Assembly: GCA_003991915.1 (NCBI GenBank)
Contig: RQTK01000023.1
Span: 115,232 to 179,231 of the forward strand
Direction of reading: 5' to 3'
Length of the DNA: 64,000 bases
Source: Elysia chlorotica
Taxonomy: Eukaryota > Mollusca > Gastropoda > Plakobranchidae
Shown: positions 49,201 to 57,147 of the stretch, piece by piece
How positions within the stretch are numbered: position 1 is the first letter of the stretch
Layout of the letters: every line of letters starts with the position of its first letter
Notes under the pieces: generated by a model
Told to the model about the DNA's origin: nothing
Seen by the model: the letters and a program-made list of their open reading frames with translations, nothing else
The model's database searches: none
Translations under genes and position numbers: made by a program

Positions 49201-51962
49201 TTTGAATATAGTGTTTTAATCAGTCGTTGATGGGGAATAGCCATACTTGTATTGATCAGTGTCTTCTATATACCCACTGTCAGTGTATAAATAAATAGTT
49301 TCCTAAAAGGTTAACTTGAAAAATTATAGTAAAATATTGATTAAACTTATCTGAAACTATATAACTAAATAAATTTTATGTATCCTCCCATGTATCAGGT
49401 CTTCATTATGACATTAATCACAAAGCTGTGCAGCAACAATGGCTCACATTGGTCTCTTGCATGTAAAGTCAATGACGGTTCTACAAGTCTTGATGTGGAT
49501 ATCTCAAATGGGGTATGAGTTTCGATTTCTTTAATTTTGGGATAATATGTGAAAAAGCAGCTCCAATGTTTTACAATTTTTATGCTAAATGTAATCAAGT
49601 TTGTCCTTGTTTCTGTAGTTTCATTATTTTTGGACAAATCTCTTCATTGAATTCTTCTCATATTTTGATATTTCTCTTTAATCAGCTTTCTTAAAGTCTG
49701 AATTAAAGTAATCACTATTAACTGCTAAACATGATACTGGCTCATTTCTCTTACTTTGACAGGTTTCTGCCCTGATTTAGAAAAATCGCATTTATGTACC
49801 ATGCATATTTTTTTAAAAAACCTTTTATTTAAGTTAAATTGCCTGTTCTTCTCTTTTAAATGGCAGATCCTCAGAGGACTTATTGGGTTTTCAGCAGAAG
49901 ACAGCATTGCAATGAGACAAAGGTTCAAGTCAGAACCTGAAGTTAAAGAAGTTTTTGCTAAGGTAATGTGGCCACTTAAAAAAATATAAAAATTAATTAC
50001 ACATCTGCCAACATTATGCTTTGGGCGTAATTTTTTATGCCAAATTGTGGCAAATTGAGTTGAAAACAGTATGTCTATAACTTCAGTTTTCATCACTGGT
50101 TCAGATGTGGCCCAACAGAATAGACTTCATACAACCAATAATAGACTATCAATATTATCTATCCGATTACAAGGCACGTTCGTCTTTACTTATTCAATAC
50201 GATGACTATTTAAGTATTACCGTTAGTTTTATTGGTCGATCATATATGGATAGGCAAGTTTTTTTTTATACTAACATCCGGTCATAATTTTTCCTTCAAT
50301 AGTGTAATACACAGTTGATGTCCTCATCCCAAAGCATCAATTTTGCACAATCTGAACAATCAGTCACAGCCCATCACATTCCTTTGGTTTATGTCCCAAT
50401 TCTTATGACGCTGGCGCTTGTGATCAGTGCATAGGGATGTGCATGTTGCGCCCATATGCAAGCAATGACTATGAGATAAGTTGAAATGGGTGGTCCTTTT
50501 ATGCTCACAATAATCTGAGGTAGTGATGCAGAAGCCACCAATCTTCATAGAAGGTTGCCTTTCTTGTTTATCCAGCGTTTGATGACACAGGGCAGGTTGG
50601 ACTTGACTCGCCACTGTCCGCGTATGTACTATATGTACAATGCTGGCTATAGTCCAGTTACATCTGGATAGATCTAGACCTTTCCCGTTAAACCTAAACT
50701 TTTCCTGCAACTGGGATACACAGCTGAGAAAATTGTATAGAGGAGAAATTCTTTTCTCACCATCCTATTATTCCTTCAATTTAAAAAGAAAAAATAGGGA
50801 TATTATATTGGCTTCGTTTATAAGCCCCACTGCCTCTTTTTTCTCTTGGAATCAGTAGAATGCTCAATGCACCAGTCAAAATTATGATGAAAACGAAAAC
50901 GAAATTAAAGTATAGTGATTGTTAAAACTAGTAACTAGAAATAGGGGGGAAGCAGGGGGTTCTGTTATCGATTGTTTGAACCAAATTAAAGCCTAAGTAT
51001 TATATCGTTCACATGAAAAATGTACACATATATTTAAACAATGTTTCTTTATAGAATCTTGTGCGGAATTAACTTTTAAGACATTCTGAAGGTTTTGGCA
51101 TGCAGAACTAACAGGCATTCAATTTATGATATAATTATCTAGATCAAGATCTACATTAAAGTATGATCATTGAGGCAGTAATCCATAACTGTAGAGTTCA
51201 ATTTACAAAACGTAGATTTATTAGGCTCTCTATGGTTAACTGTATAATTTATCTTTGGCTCTCAATGACAGATACCGTTATAACAGGGATTGTAAAAAGA
51301 TCCAAGATTTTTTTCTGCATTAAATCTTTCTATTAAAAAAAATTGTTTCACAATTTGTGCACACATGAACATCATATAATTTGCAATTTACCCCTAATAG
51401 TCTTTTATTTAATTAATTTTACTAAATTCATTATCTGCACTCCTCCAAACCTCTTTGGACTTGGAGACATGTGATCATCCCTAGTTAAAAGCATCAAGAC
51501 AAAACATTTCAATTTTTTCCCTTTAAATCACCGCATGTGCATGTTTCCTGCATTTTATTACTACGATGTTCCAAAAATTACCCAAGTGGCAGTTTATATT
51601 ACTCCAAGACAAAATTTAGGTTGGCAGGTCTGTAATTAGCTTTAAAGCTGAGATAAAAGATCTTGTTGATTAGCATCACACTTTAAACAAGGAACTAATT
51701 AACTAATGATGGGCATTTAATATTAAAGCCAGCATTTCATATTACAATGTATTCACTACCAATTTTCTATGTCCATCAACACATTCTTTTTTTTTCATTT
51801 CAATTTTACAATTTTATTTTACTTTGATTTTAGGGGTTGTCCCAATGTCAGAGCAAATTGATCAGTGGCCGAGGTGGATGTCTTGTTGAACTTGAACCAG
51901 CATCTCGTAACTCGCACGGGAACAGACCAGTCATCGTCAACTTTCAATTGCTTTTGAGTTGA
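40157..51962 (+). CDS. RMI1: RecQ-mediated genome instability protein 1, frame broken in the large exon
   Basis: RMI1 is the OB-fold scaffold of the BLM-TOP3A-RMI complex that dissolves double Holliday junctions. Exons seen: 40157-40267, 40627-40773, 42183-42293, 42885-43004, 43503-43636, 44206-44506, 47400-48407, a micro-exon at 48898-48918, 49399-49512, 49867-49962 and 51834-51962. The N-terminal helical domain (WLINSYNIKVSPEWLSACLE, QQVFEQWLTSDL), OB1 (SRMLLLTLTDG, MEYQPI, LLGGEVDTL) and the C-terminal OB2 that in vertebrates binds RMI2 (VFIMTLITKLCSNNGSHWSL, ILRGLIGFS) align in order with human RMI1. The middle is acidic and Ser-rich, as in orthologues. A 44-bp tandem duplication at 48318-48405 shifts the frame so that TAG (48405-48407) is the last codon before donor GTGAGT. 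As assembled, the gene would make a protein lacking OB2 unless another splice or haplotype is used. Confidence 0.92.
40627..40773 (+). CDS. RMI1: RMI1 exon 2
   Basis: Encodes QQVFEQWLTSDLAEIGEPSL and GNYALQ, aligned with human KQVFEQWLLTDLRDLEHPLL and GFYALQ. Donor GTAGTT. The acceptor is less certain: CATCACAG before 40627 keeps phase 0, and GATGCAG before 40639 also keeps phase. The open frame starting at 40600 is preceded by a stop and is not the protein start. Confidence 0.85.
41510..41655 (+). mobile_element. Possible decayed DNA-transposon coding fragment in RMI1 intron 2
   Basis: Plus-strand translation with an acidic DSDTD-type stretch (SDSEPKNVDLDSDTD) like the N-termini of many piggyBac-type transposases, next to a short inverted-looking GGTCGGGCTGATCATCGGCC sequence at about 41264. 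Too short and broken for a firm family call. Confidence 0.25.
42183..42293 (+). CDS. RMI1: RMI1 exon 3
   Basis: Acceptor TTGTACTAG, donor GTAAGT, 37 codons, phase 0. IISIVDVGFPFYGQQQKMMG aligns with human INSLVDVSQPAYSQIQKLRG. Confidence 0.9.
42885..43004 (+). CDS. RMI1: RMI1 exon 4, OB1
   Basis: Acceptor TTAATTTCAG, donor GTAAGA, 40 codons, phase 0. WEPKQSRMLLLTLTDGHSEL and AMEYQPIRSL align with human WEAKPSRMLMLQLTDG and GMEYQPIPIL. Confidence 0.95.
43503..43636 (+). CDS. RMI1: RMI1 exon 5, OB1
   Basis: Acceptor TTCATGATAG, donor GTATGT, leaving two bases. RRGMVLLTEEHIQLLGGEVD aligns with human RLGVLLLKPENVKVLGGEVD. Confidence 0.95.
44206..44506 (+). CDS. RMI1: RMI1 exon 6, linker
   Basis: Acceptor CTTTTTTTCAG, donor GTATTT, phase 0 at its end. 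Lys-rich linker with GSVFDPGLAHKLEAEE near its end, comparable to vertebrate DVLDPALG. Phase fits exons 5 and 7. Confidence 0.85.
46401..46520. repeat. Three tandem 40-bp repeats
   Basis: Units start at 46401, 46441 and 46481, each containing CACAGAAATAGTGAAATATA and TTATAA(A/G)AAT. The exact 40-bp period and few differences indicate recent amplification. Confidence 0.95.
47062..47290 (+). pseudogene. Possible transposon-type zinc-finger ORF fragment
   Basis: After the in-frame TAA at about 47116, the plus strand reads KWIFQWLEEKVHIVKGS and KINSFEKASCEWCQLI, a W..WLEE then CxWC layout like the start of BED/CCHC-type zinc fingers carried by hAT-like elements. It runs by chance into the RMI1 exon 7 frame but precedes its splice acceptor. 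The paired His residues are not visible. Confidence 0.3.
47400..48407 (+). CDS. RMI1: RMI1 exon 7, with frame-shifting 44-bp duplication
   Basis: Acceptor CATTATCCGCAG, then WEDDINYSELFEEDTGFDD. The exon is acidic and Ser-rich, with DLFDDDEDMEIENVF. The unit from GTGCCTCGAGCTGTTATCCA to CAGTCAGCAACAA occurs at 48318-48361 and again, almost exactly, from 48362. The first copy reads PRAVIQPFKPVSN, resembling human SPPFVYLSVL ahead of OB2. The second is read in another frame and ends in TAG at 48405-48407, directly before donor GTGAGT. The open frame upstream of 47400 (from 47172) lies before the acceptor and is not included. Confidence 0.85.
   Translation, partial: WEDDINYSELFEEDTGFDDGLCSYQNNTDEGGRNNCDKISYGVCNSSLNGMGSYMNKTNITGENIPQIWTEQQISNIEVKDLFDDDEDMEIENVFDTSPSPSLQNISSKRKNSNDPITCREPSWEDKLSMQMVEKNRVKQSNSSQDTKDCYPYIPGQSEDIRDSKPERGSPTFTSPACSTSQGQLRMKKPLFKLEKESSKPDESLVTTSSSQAKKPKVQAKLSDLFRKQSKTCVKAVDEKPADIAGCKSTSDPQSSCPTSAMGNPGDLTLSQSVPMGSPNQESLLLSTSSSEKADVKDAQDRKSQDVPRAVIQPFKPVSNKCLELLSNPLNQSAT
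48318..48404 (+). repeat. 44-bp tandem duplication inside RMI1 exon 7
   Basis: Two head-to-tail copies 44 bp apart, starting at 48318 and 48362; I noticed one difference (CCCTTCAAACC against CCCTTTAAACC) before they diverge after AGCAACA. 44 is not a multiple of three. Confidence 0.95.
48898..48918 (+). CDS. RMI1: RMI1 candidate 21-nt micro-exon
   Basis: Acceptor CCTCCATGTAG and donor GTAAGC enclose ATCAAATGTGTAGTGACAGT plus A, seven codons IKCVVTV in phase 0. Joined to the next exon this gives a plausible first beta strand of OB2 (VVTVVFIMTL; human TVKVKAFIVTL). The join on the 5' side is unresolved because of the exon 7 frame problem. Confidence 0.5.
49399..49512 (+). CDS. RMI1: RMI1 exon 9, OB2
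   Basis: Acceptor CATGTATCAG, donor GTATGA, 38 codons, phase 0. VFIMTLITKLCSNNGSHWSL and KVNDGSTSLDVDI align with human [20 protein letters not shown] and KVSDGTAYLDVDF. Confidence 0.93.
49867..49962 (+). CDS. RMI1: RMI1 exon 10, OB2
   Basis: Acceptor TTTAAATGGCAG, donor GTAATG, 32 codons, phase 0. ILRGLIGFSAEDSIAMRQRF aligns with human ILTSLIGFSVPEMKQSKK. Confidence 0.92.
49963..51833. other. RMI1: RMI1 intron 10
   Basis: 1.9 kb without a recognised exon. It contains a 116-codon minus-strand open frame (50360-50710) unusually rich in Cys and His; no family recognised and probably not a gene. Confidence 0.6.
51834..51962 (+). CDS. RMI1: RMI1 terminal exon 11, OB2
   Basis: Acceptor TTTGATTTTAG, 42 codons and TGA at 51960-51962. 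GLSQCQSKLISGRGGCLVEL aligns with human GLQKCQRDLIDLCCLMTI. The C-terminus is shorter than human. Confidence 0.9.
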   Translation, partial: GLSQCQSKLISGRGGCLVELEPASRNSHGNRPVIVNFQLLLS

Positions 51963-52076
51963 TAATAATAATAGTAATGATACATTCATCACTTGGACTG
52001 TTCTGTTTTGGAAAAGTGTCTTTTCAAAAACGATACTCGTTAATTGATTTTGTGATAATTGCTGTTTAATGGAAAA

Positions 52077-52127
52077 AATAAATTCAACCACAACAAAAGA
52101 AAAATGTTTTTCATTATTTTAAATAAA
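52077..52127 (+). promoter_or_regulatory. RMI1: RMI1 polyadenylation signals
   Basis: AATAAA at 52077-52082 and at 52122-52127, about 115-160 bp after the stop codon. Either gives a short 3' UTR. Inferred from motif and position. Confidence 0.6.
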
Positions 52128-52163
52128 GTTCTTGTCTGTAAATTACAATAGCGGACCTCCCTT

Positions 52164-52169
52164 TTTATT
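52164..52169 (-). promoter_or_regulatory. PPIL6: Candidate PPIL6 polyadenylation signal
   Basis: TTTATT on the plus strand (AATAAA on the minus strand), about 535 bp past the PPIL6 stop codon and within 40 bp of an RMI1 signal on the other strand. Confidence 0.35.
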
Positions 52170-52228
52170 TTAGCTCCAACCAAAATACAAGTAATGAAAG
52201 ATTTTCATTTAGATTCTTTCACGCTCAA

Positions 52229-52253
52229 CACACACACACACACACACACACAC
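52229..52253. repeat. (AC)n microsatellite
   Basis: About 12 CA units in the PPIL6 3' region. Confidence 0.9.
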
Positions 52254-52703
52254 ATATTCTTTCTTTCACACTGACTAACAAAATGAGGGGAAAAAAAAAA
52301 AGAAAATGCAAACCATACCATAAGGTTAGGCACTAGATGATGCATTTGATAAGCATTTCCTTTACCCAGTCCAAATTATCAAAGAAAAGTCCACAACAAG
52401 TTTGAAACATTTTCAAGCCATAGACTTGAATGCAATATATAGCAAAAATTACAAACCAAGTGTAGGCTATCAGGGAGCTTTTTCTTTTTAACATCTGTGT
52501 TATTGTTTTTTTCTTCTAGTCATTGCTGTTGGAAATAAGCCAAGTCAAAGTAAGCCAAAATTTAGGGGGAGACAAAAAATGTTTGAATGGTTCTTATGGC
52601 GCTCCTCTCTCTTGTAATTCAAGGTTAACAGTTTCATAGCTTCCTAATAAATTTTGAAGAATGAAAATATAGTATTGTACAACTTAATTATTTACAGAAC
52701 AGG

Positions 52704-52821
52704 TTAAAACTCGTATCTGATGATTCCACATTTGGCAATCTTGATCTCTGCATTTGGTCTCTCATTCATAGTGTCTTGTTCCTCCATCAGTTTTAAAACT
52801 TCTGTGCCTTCAATCACTTTC
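52704..52821 (-). CDS. PPIL6: PPIL6 terminal exon 7
   Basis: Acceptor [30 protein letters not shown] then [14 protein letters not shown] and TAA at 52704-52706; human has EGTEVLKQLELVPTQNERPI. Confidence 0.95.
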
Positions 52822-55800
52822 CTGAAATTATCAAAACAAAAATCATAACTTGTCAAATACATTTAGTGATTGTTCATCTTACAGCCAAAAGATCACTATT
52901 TAAAGTGCATGTAATTAGAAATATAATCTGAACCGTGTATTTCCAAAAGTTATCCCCCCCCCACCCCCAACTACAGTGCAAATCTCACAAAACAATTCTG
53001 TAATTCTCTTTATTCCAAGCTCACACCACCAATAGGCCATACAAAAGTACTATCTGTCAAGCAGAATTCAAAGCTTATTGCTTGGGTTTGGGAGAAGGTT
53101 GCTGTAGAAAGAAATAATAAGAAACTATCATAAACGCAGTTTTTCCAAAAAGGTAAGTAACTGTCTACTTATTTTAACACTTTTGTAGTTCAGGTATGTT
53201 GCGTTCTGTAATTTGAAGTTTTGGTCAATTCCCAAGCAATCCGAATTATGAGGTTTCCACAGTATTTAATACATTTCAGGAAACCCTCCTTTGTGCTAAT
53301 AAAATAACAGCGACAAATATGATTATTCAGAGATGCCAACTTTCCATAAGTTAATCGACTTGCAGTAAATAAAAAGTTGACAGATCAATTTCAGCAAAAA
53401 CCTATGAAGGGGATGTGTTTTGTGAATTAATATGCTGTGCTGCTTTAGGTGAAAAGGTTCAGTAAAGAAAATAATGGTCCAATTGACATCATTGATTATT
53501 CCCATAATTCTTCAATTAATACCAGATAGTTTAAAAATATCACTTTTAGTTTAAACATAACATATACAAATAAAATCTTAAGTACTATTTGAAACATAAA
53601 AAAAATGTCTTGGATCTCGGAGTTAAGTAACCCTGCTCACCCAAAAGCTACATATTTGGTGTCCATCCAGGGGGAGGGTTGAAGTGTGATGTAGAACTGT
53701 GAGCCATTTGTGTGACGTCCTTTGTTAGCCATGCCTACAATACCTCGCTCATTGTGCTTGAGAATGAAGTTTTCATCTGCAAAGAATTTGTATAGAGAAC
53801 TAATCAAATGATTTATGCGTTGAAATTGATATTTATGTTGATTTTGAAATTTATTATAAAGTAGACTCTTTTCATCACCAACCCTCATGCCTGAAAAATC
53901 CAGCACTGACATCTCTTTTAAAATGCTTGTTGATTAATTTCAAAGAGATTGCAACTTATTTAACAAAGAGACAGATCTTTTTTCTTAGACAAAATTTATT
54001 CTGATGAAAGAGCTGATGAATTAGAACTCTGTTTATTATGTAATCTACTGCCATATAATTATTTGAATTAAAAGTTGCACATGTACATCAGCTGTACTGC
54101 CTAAGGAATTGCTCATTCCTGGTAGTAGCAGATATATTCCTTATGAATTGTTTTTTCAGTGGTGCAACATTCAGTTATCCAAGTTTGTGTAGTTTGTCTC
54201 ATGATACGATAATAAAGTGCTCGTTTCAAAACCAGGTTTTAAAAGATGCAATCGATGTGTTGACTTAATTACATTTTTCAGAATGTTTTGTGTGTGGGCA
54301 GTTTCCATTTAACTAATGCTATAAAACAAAAAGGGGCAAATGTCGAAAGACTTTAAGTTTAAATACCTTCAAAGACTGGGCCATATACAGACTCCCCTCC
54401 ATTTCCTCGTCCATGGTAAATATCTGAGTTTAGAAAACACATGTATTGAATGCAAAAATAATAGGGGTTTCTATCAAACAACTTTTAATGAACATTGTAG
54501 TGAGGTTGAACTGTTTATCTTCTAAACAGCTAGTAATAGCAATCGTGAAATGCTTCAAAACTAGTAGTGACATTGAATAGTATTGAGTTGTTGACAACTA
54601 AGAAAGAAAAATCGCTCTTCACTTAAAAACGCAGAAGAGTTAAAAGAGTATGCGGTCTTGGTTGCACTGCAACAAAAAAAAAAACTTATTTTTTTCAAGA
54701 AAGGATATGATTGATCGATTGATCTTTTCTTTTTTAATTAAATATTTTTTAGGCTTAAAGAAAATCCTACACAAAGATTGAGCCACCAGCACAAATTTGA
54801 ACCACTATTAATACCAAAGCCTTAGGAACTGGTCCATCTGGCACCCACATGGAATAATTTGTTAGAAGTGAATAATTATAAGAGAGCCACTGGTCTTAAG
54901 TTAGAAACAAGTTAAGAATCACAGTGTTATCACAAAGAATTTGAAATGTGTCAATTCACATGTCATGGAAGTTAGGTGTTTACTTGCTGAAAAGGTTGAA
55001 TTCAAGAAAAATGTTGCATCTCTAATGTTTCGACATGATTAAGATTCAAAACCAAAGTGGCCAACTTGCCTCCTCCTTGTATCCAACCATTTCTGACAAT
55101 TCGGTGAAAGATTGAATTTTCATAACTCAATGTGTAGCCTGATTCCTCAGCAGTACCCTCTTCTCCAGAGCACAGTTTGAGAAAGTTTGCACAAGTTTTG
55201 GGGGCGAGATCAGAGTAGAGCTGGAATAAAGGATGGACTCTGTGTACTAGCACATCATGTAATGAAAATTTCAAAATGTTTCAAAGTTATTTTTATTTCT
55301 TTCATGTGAGTAATCTAGTTATGCTGCATTGACTTCTTTGGTCAGGAAATAGTTATTCCAATAATTATTTTGAAAATACATAAATATGTATAGGACACCT
55401 TGGACTCAACTATCTTTTTAAATTTCTATAGTTTGCTGGATGAGGGTTCATTGATTGTGCCTAGACAATGTTAAGAGAATTGCAATGCCTCCCTATTACA
55501 TGTATAGTCTTTTCTCTGTCTCCTCTTTCCCAACCACACACACGCAAGTTATGGGGATTTTGTCTCTTAGATCTCATTATGCTCGGCGGCCGTTTGCTGG
55601 CACACACCCCTCTTCCCCCCTCCTTGCTCTCTCTATTTTTCTCTTTTATCCCTGTATACCACACAACATGGTGTCAGTTATGGATTGTGAGAGAACAATT
55701 TTTTTTCCATGAGTTTGCTGGATCAAAGATATATTGTACTGAAGACAAATAGAAAGAAAAATGGGGAATTTTTATCTCTTTGTTGAATGTAAGATGTTCT

Positions 55801-56914
55801 TTGAGTCCAAGTTCGTTTGATATATGTAATGTACTGTTAATCCCATAATTTGAAAACCAAATCCTGCAAATGGAGATAAAAATTTTCTCTTGTTTCCATT
55901 CCCATTTGTCCTTGGAAAAAAAAGTTGGTTTTTAGTTGAATTAAGATTGTTGCTTCACAAGTCAGCCAGTGCATTCAAATTGCTTGCAACTGTTCCCAGA
56001 AAATGGCCAAATATTTTTGTGGGCCTATGAGAACAAAAGTTCCCATTAAAAAAAATTGATATTTCAAACCCTTATGATTAATGTATTTCTGGCAATTGGT
56101 ACAATGCAATATCCTCACAATATCTACAACTCATTGCAAAGAACAACAGCAACAAAATAAACAAAAGAAAAACTCCCTCCCCTCCAACAGCAAGATGATA
56201 TGAATAAATTGACTCGGATTACCTCTATGACCAAGGTTCCTACAGGTTCACCGCTGATAGTGATGTCCAGAAACACGTGATCATGTTCCTGGGAGTTGAG
56301 CTTATTCTTGTATGCCTCCTCTGTAAGAGTGTCATACAGAGGTTCTGGTCTGTACTCCTCAAAGCAATGATTGTCCTCTGCCCAGGCAATGAGGTCTTCA
56401 GGGCCTCCAAGAAGTTCACCATTTACAAATGCAATGGCTTTGTCATGAAAAGACCAAACTTCACCACGGAGTTCCTGTTAACAGATGTGTTAAACTTAAA
56501 GTGTATTGCTAAATTATAAAAAAACAACACAAAAAAAAAACGTTTGCATAAAATGATAACAAAAACAGAATTGTTTGTAATTTAAACTTTTAACAGAAGT
56601 TCTTTGATAAAAGAGCTCACATTTACACATGAGATAAAGCAGTTCAATATAGGTTTATATACATACATGTATATACATAGTGCATAGCTATATTGCAGCA
56701 CAAAGATCTTGAAAAATATAAATATCTATATAGGCCTAATAATAGTAATAATAAAAATAATAATAANNNNNNNNNNNNNNNNNNNNNNNNNNNNNNNNNN
56801 NNNNNNNNNNNNNNNNNNNNNNNNNNNNNNNNNNNNNNNNNNNNNNNNNNNNNNNNNNNNNNNNNNNNNNNNNNNNNNNNNNNNNNNNNNNNNNNNNNNN
56901 NNNNNNNNNNNNNN

Positions 56915-56982
<68 letters not shown>

Positions 56983-57116
56983 CTACTAATACTATGACCT
57001 ATTGCCTGCAAAAAATAAATGATGCAAGATTATTTTATATCATGCTTTCTCATAAATCATCCATATACCCTGTCTCTACATTACATATACCTGTGTATTT
57101 CATTGTGTGTGTATGG

Positions 57117-57147
<31 letters not shown>

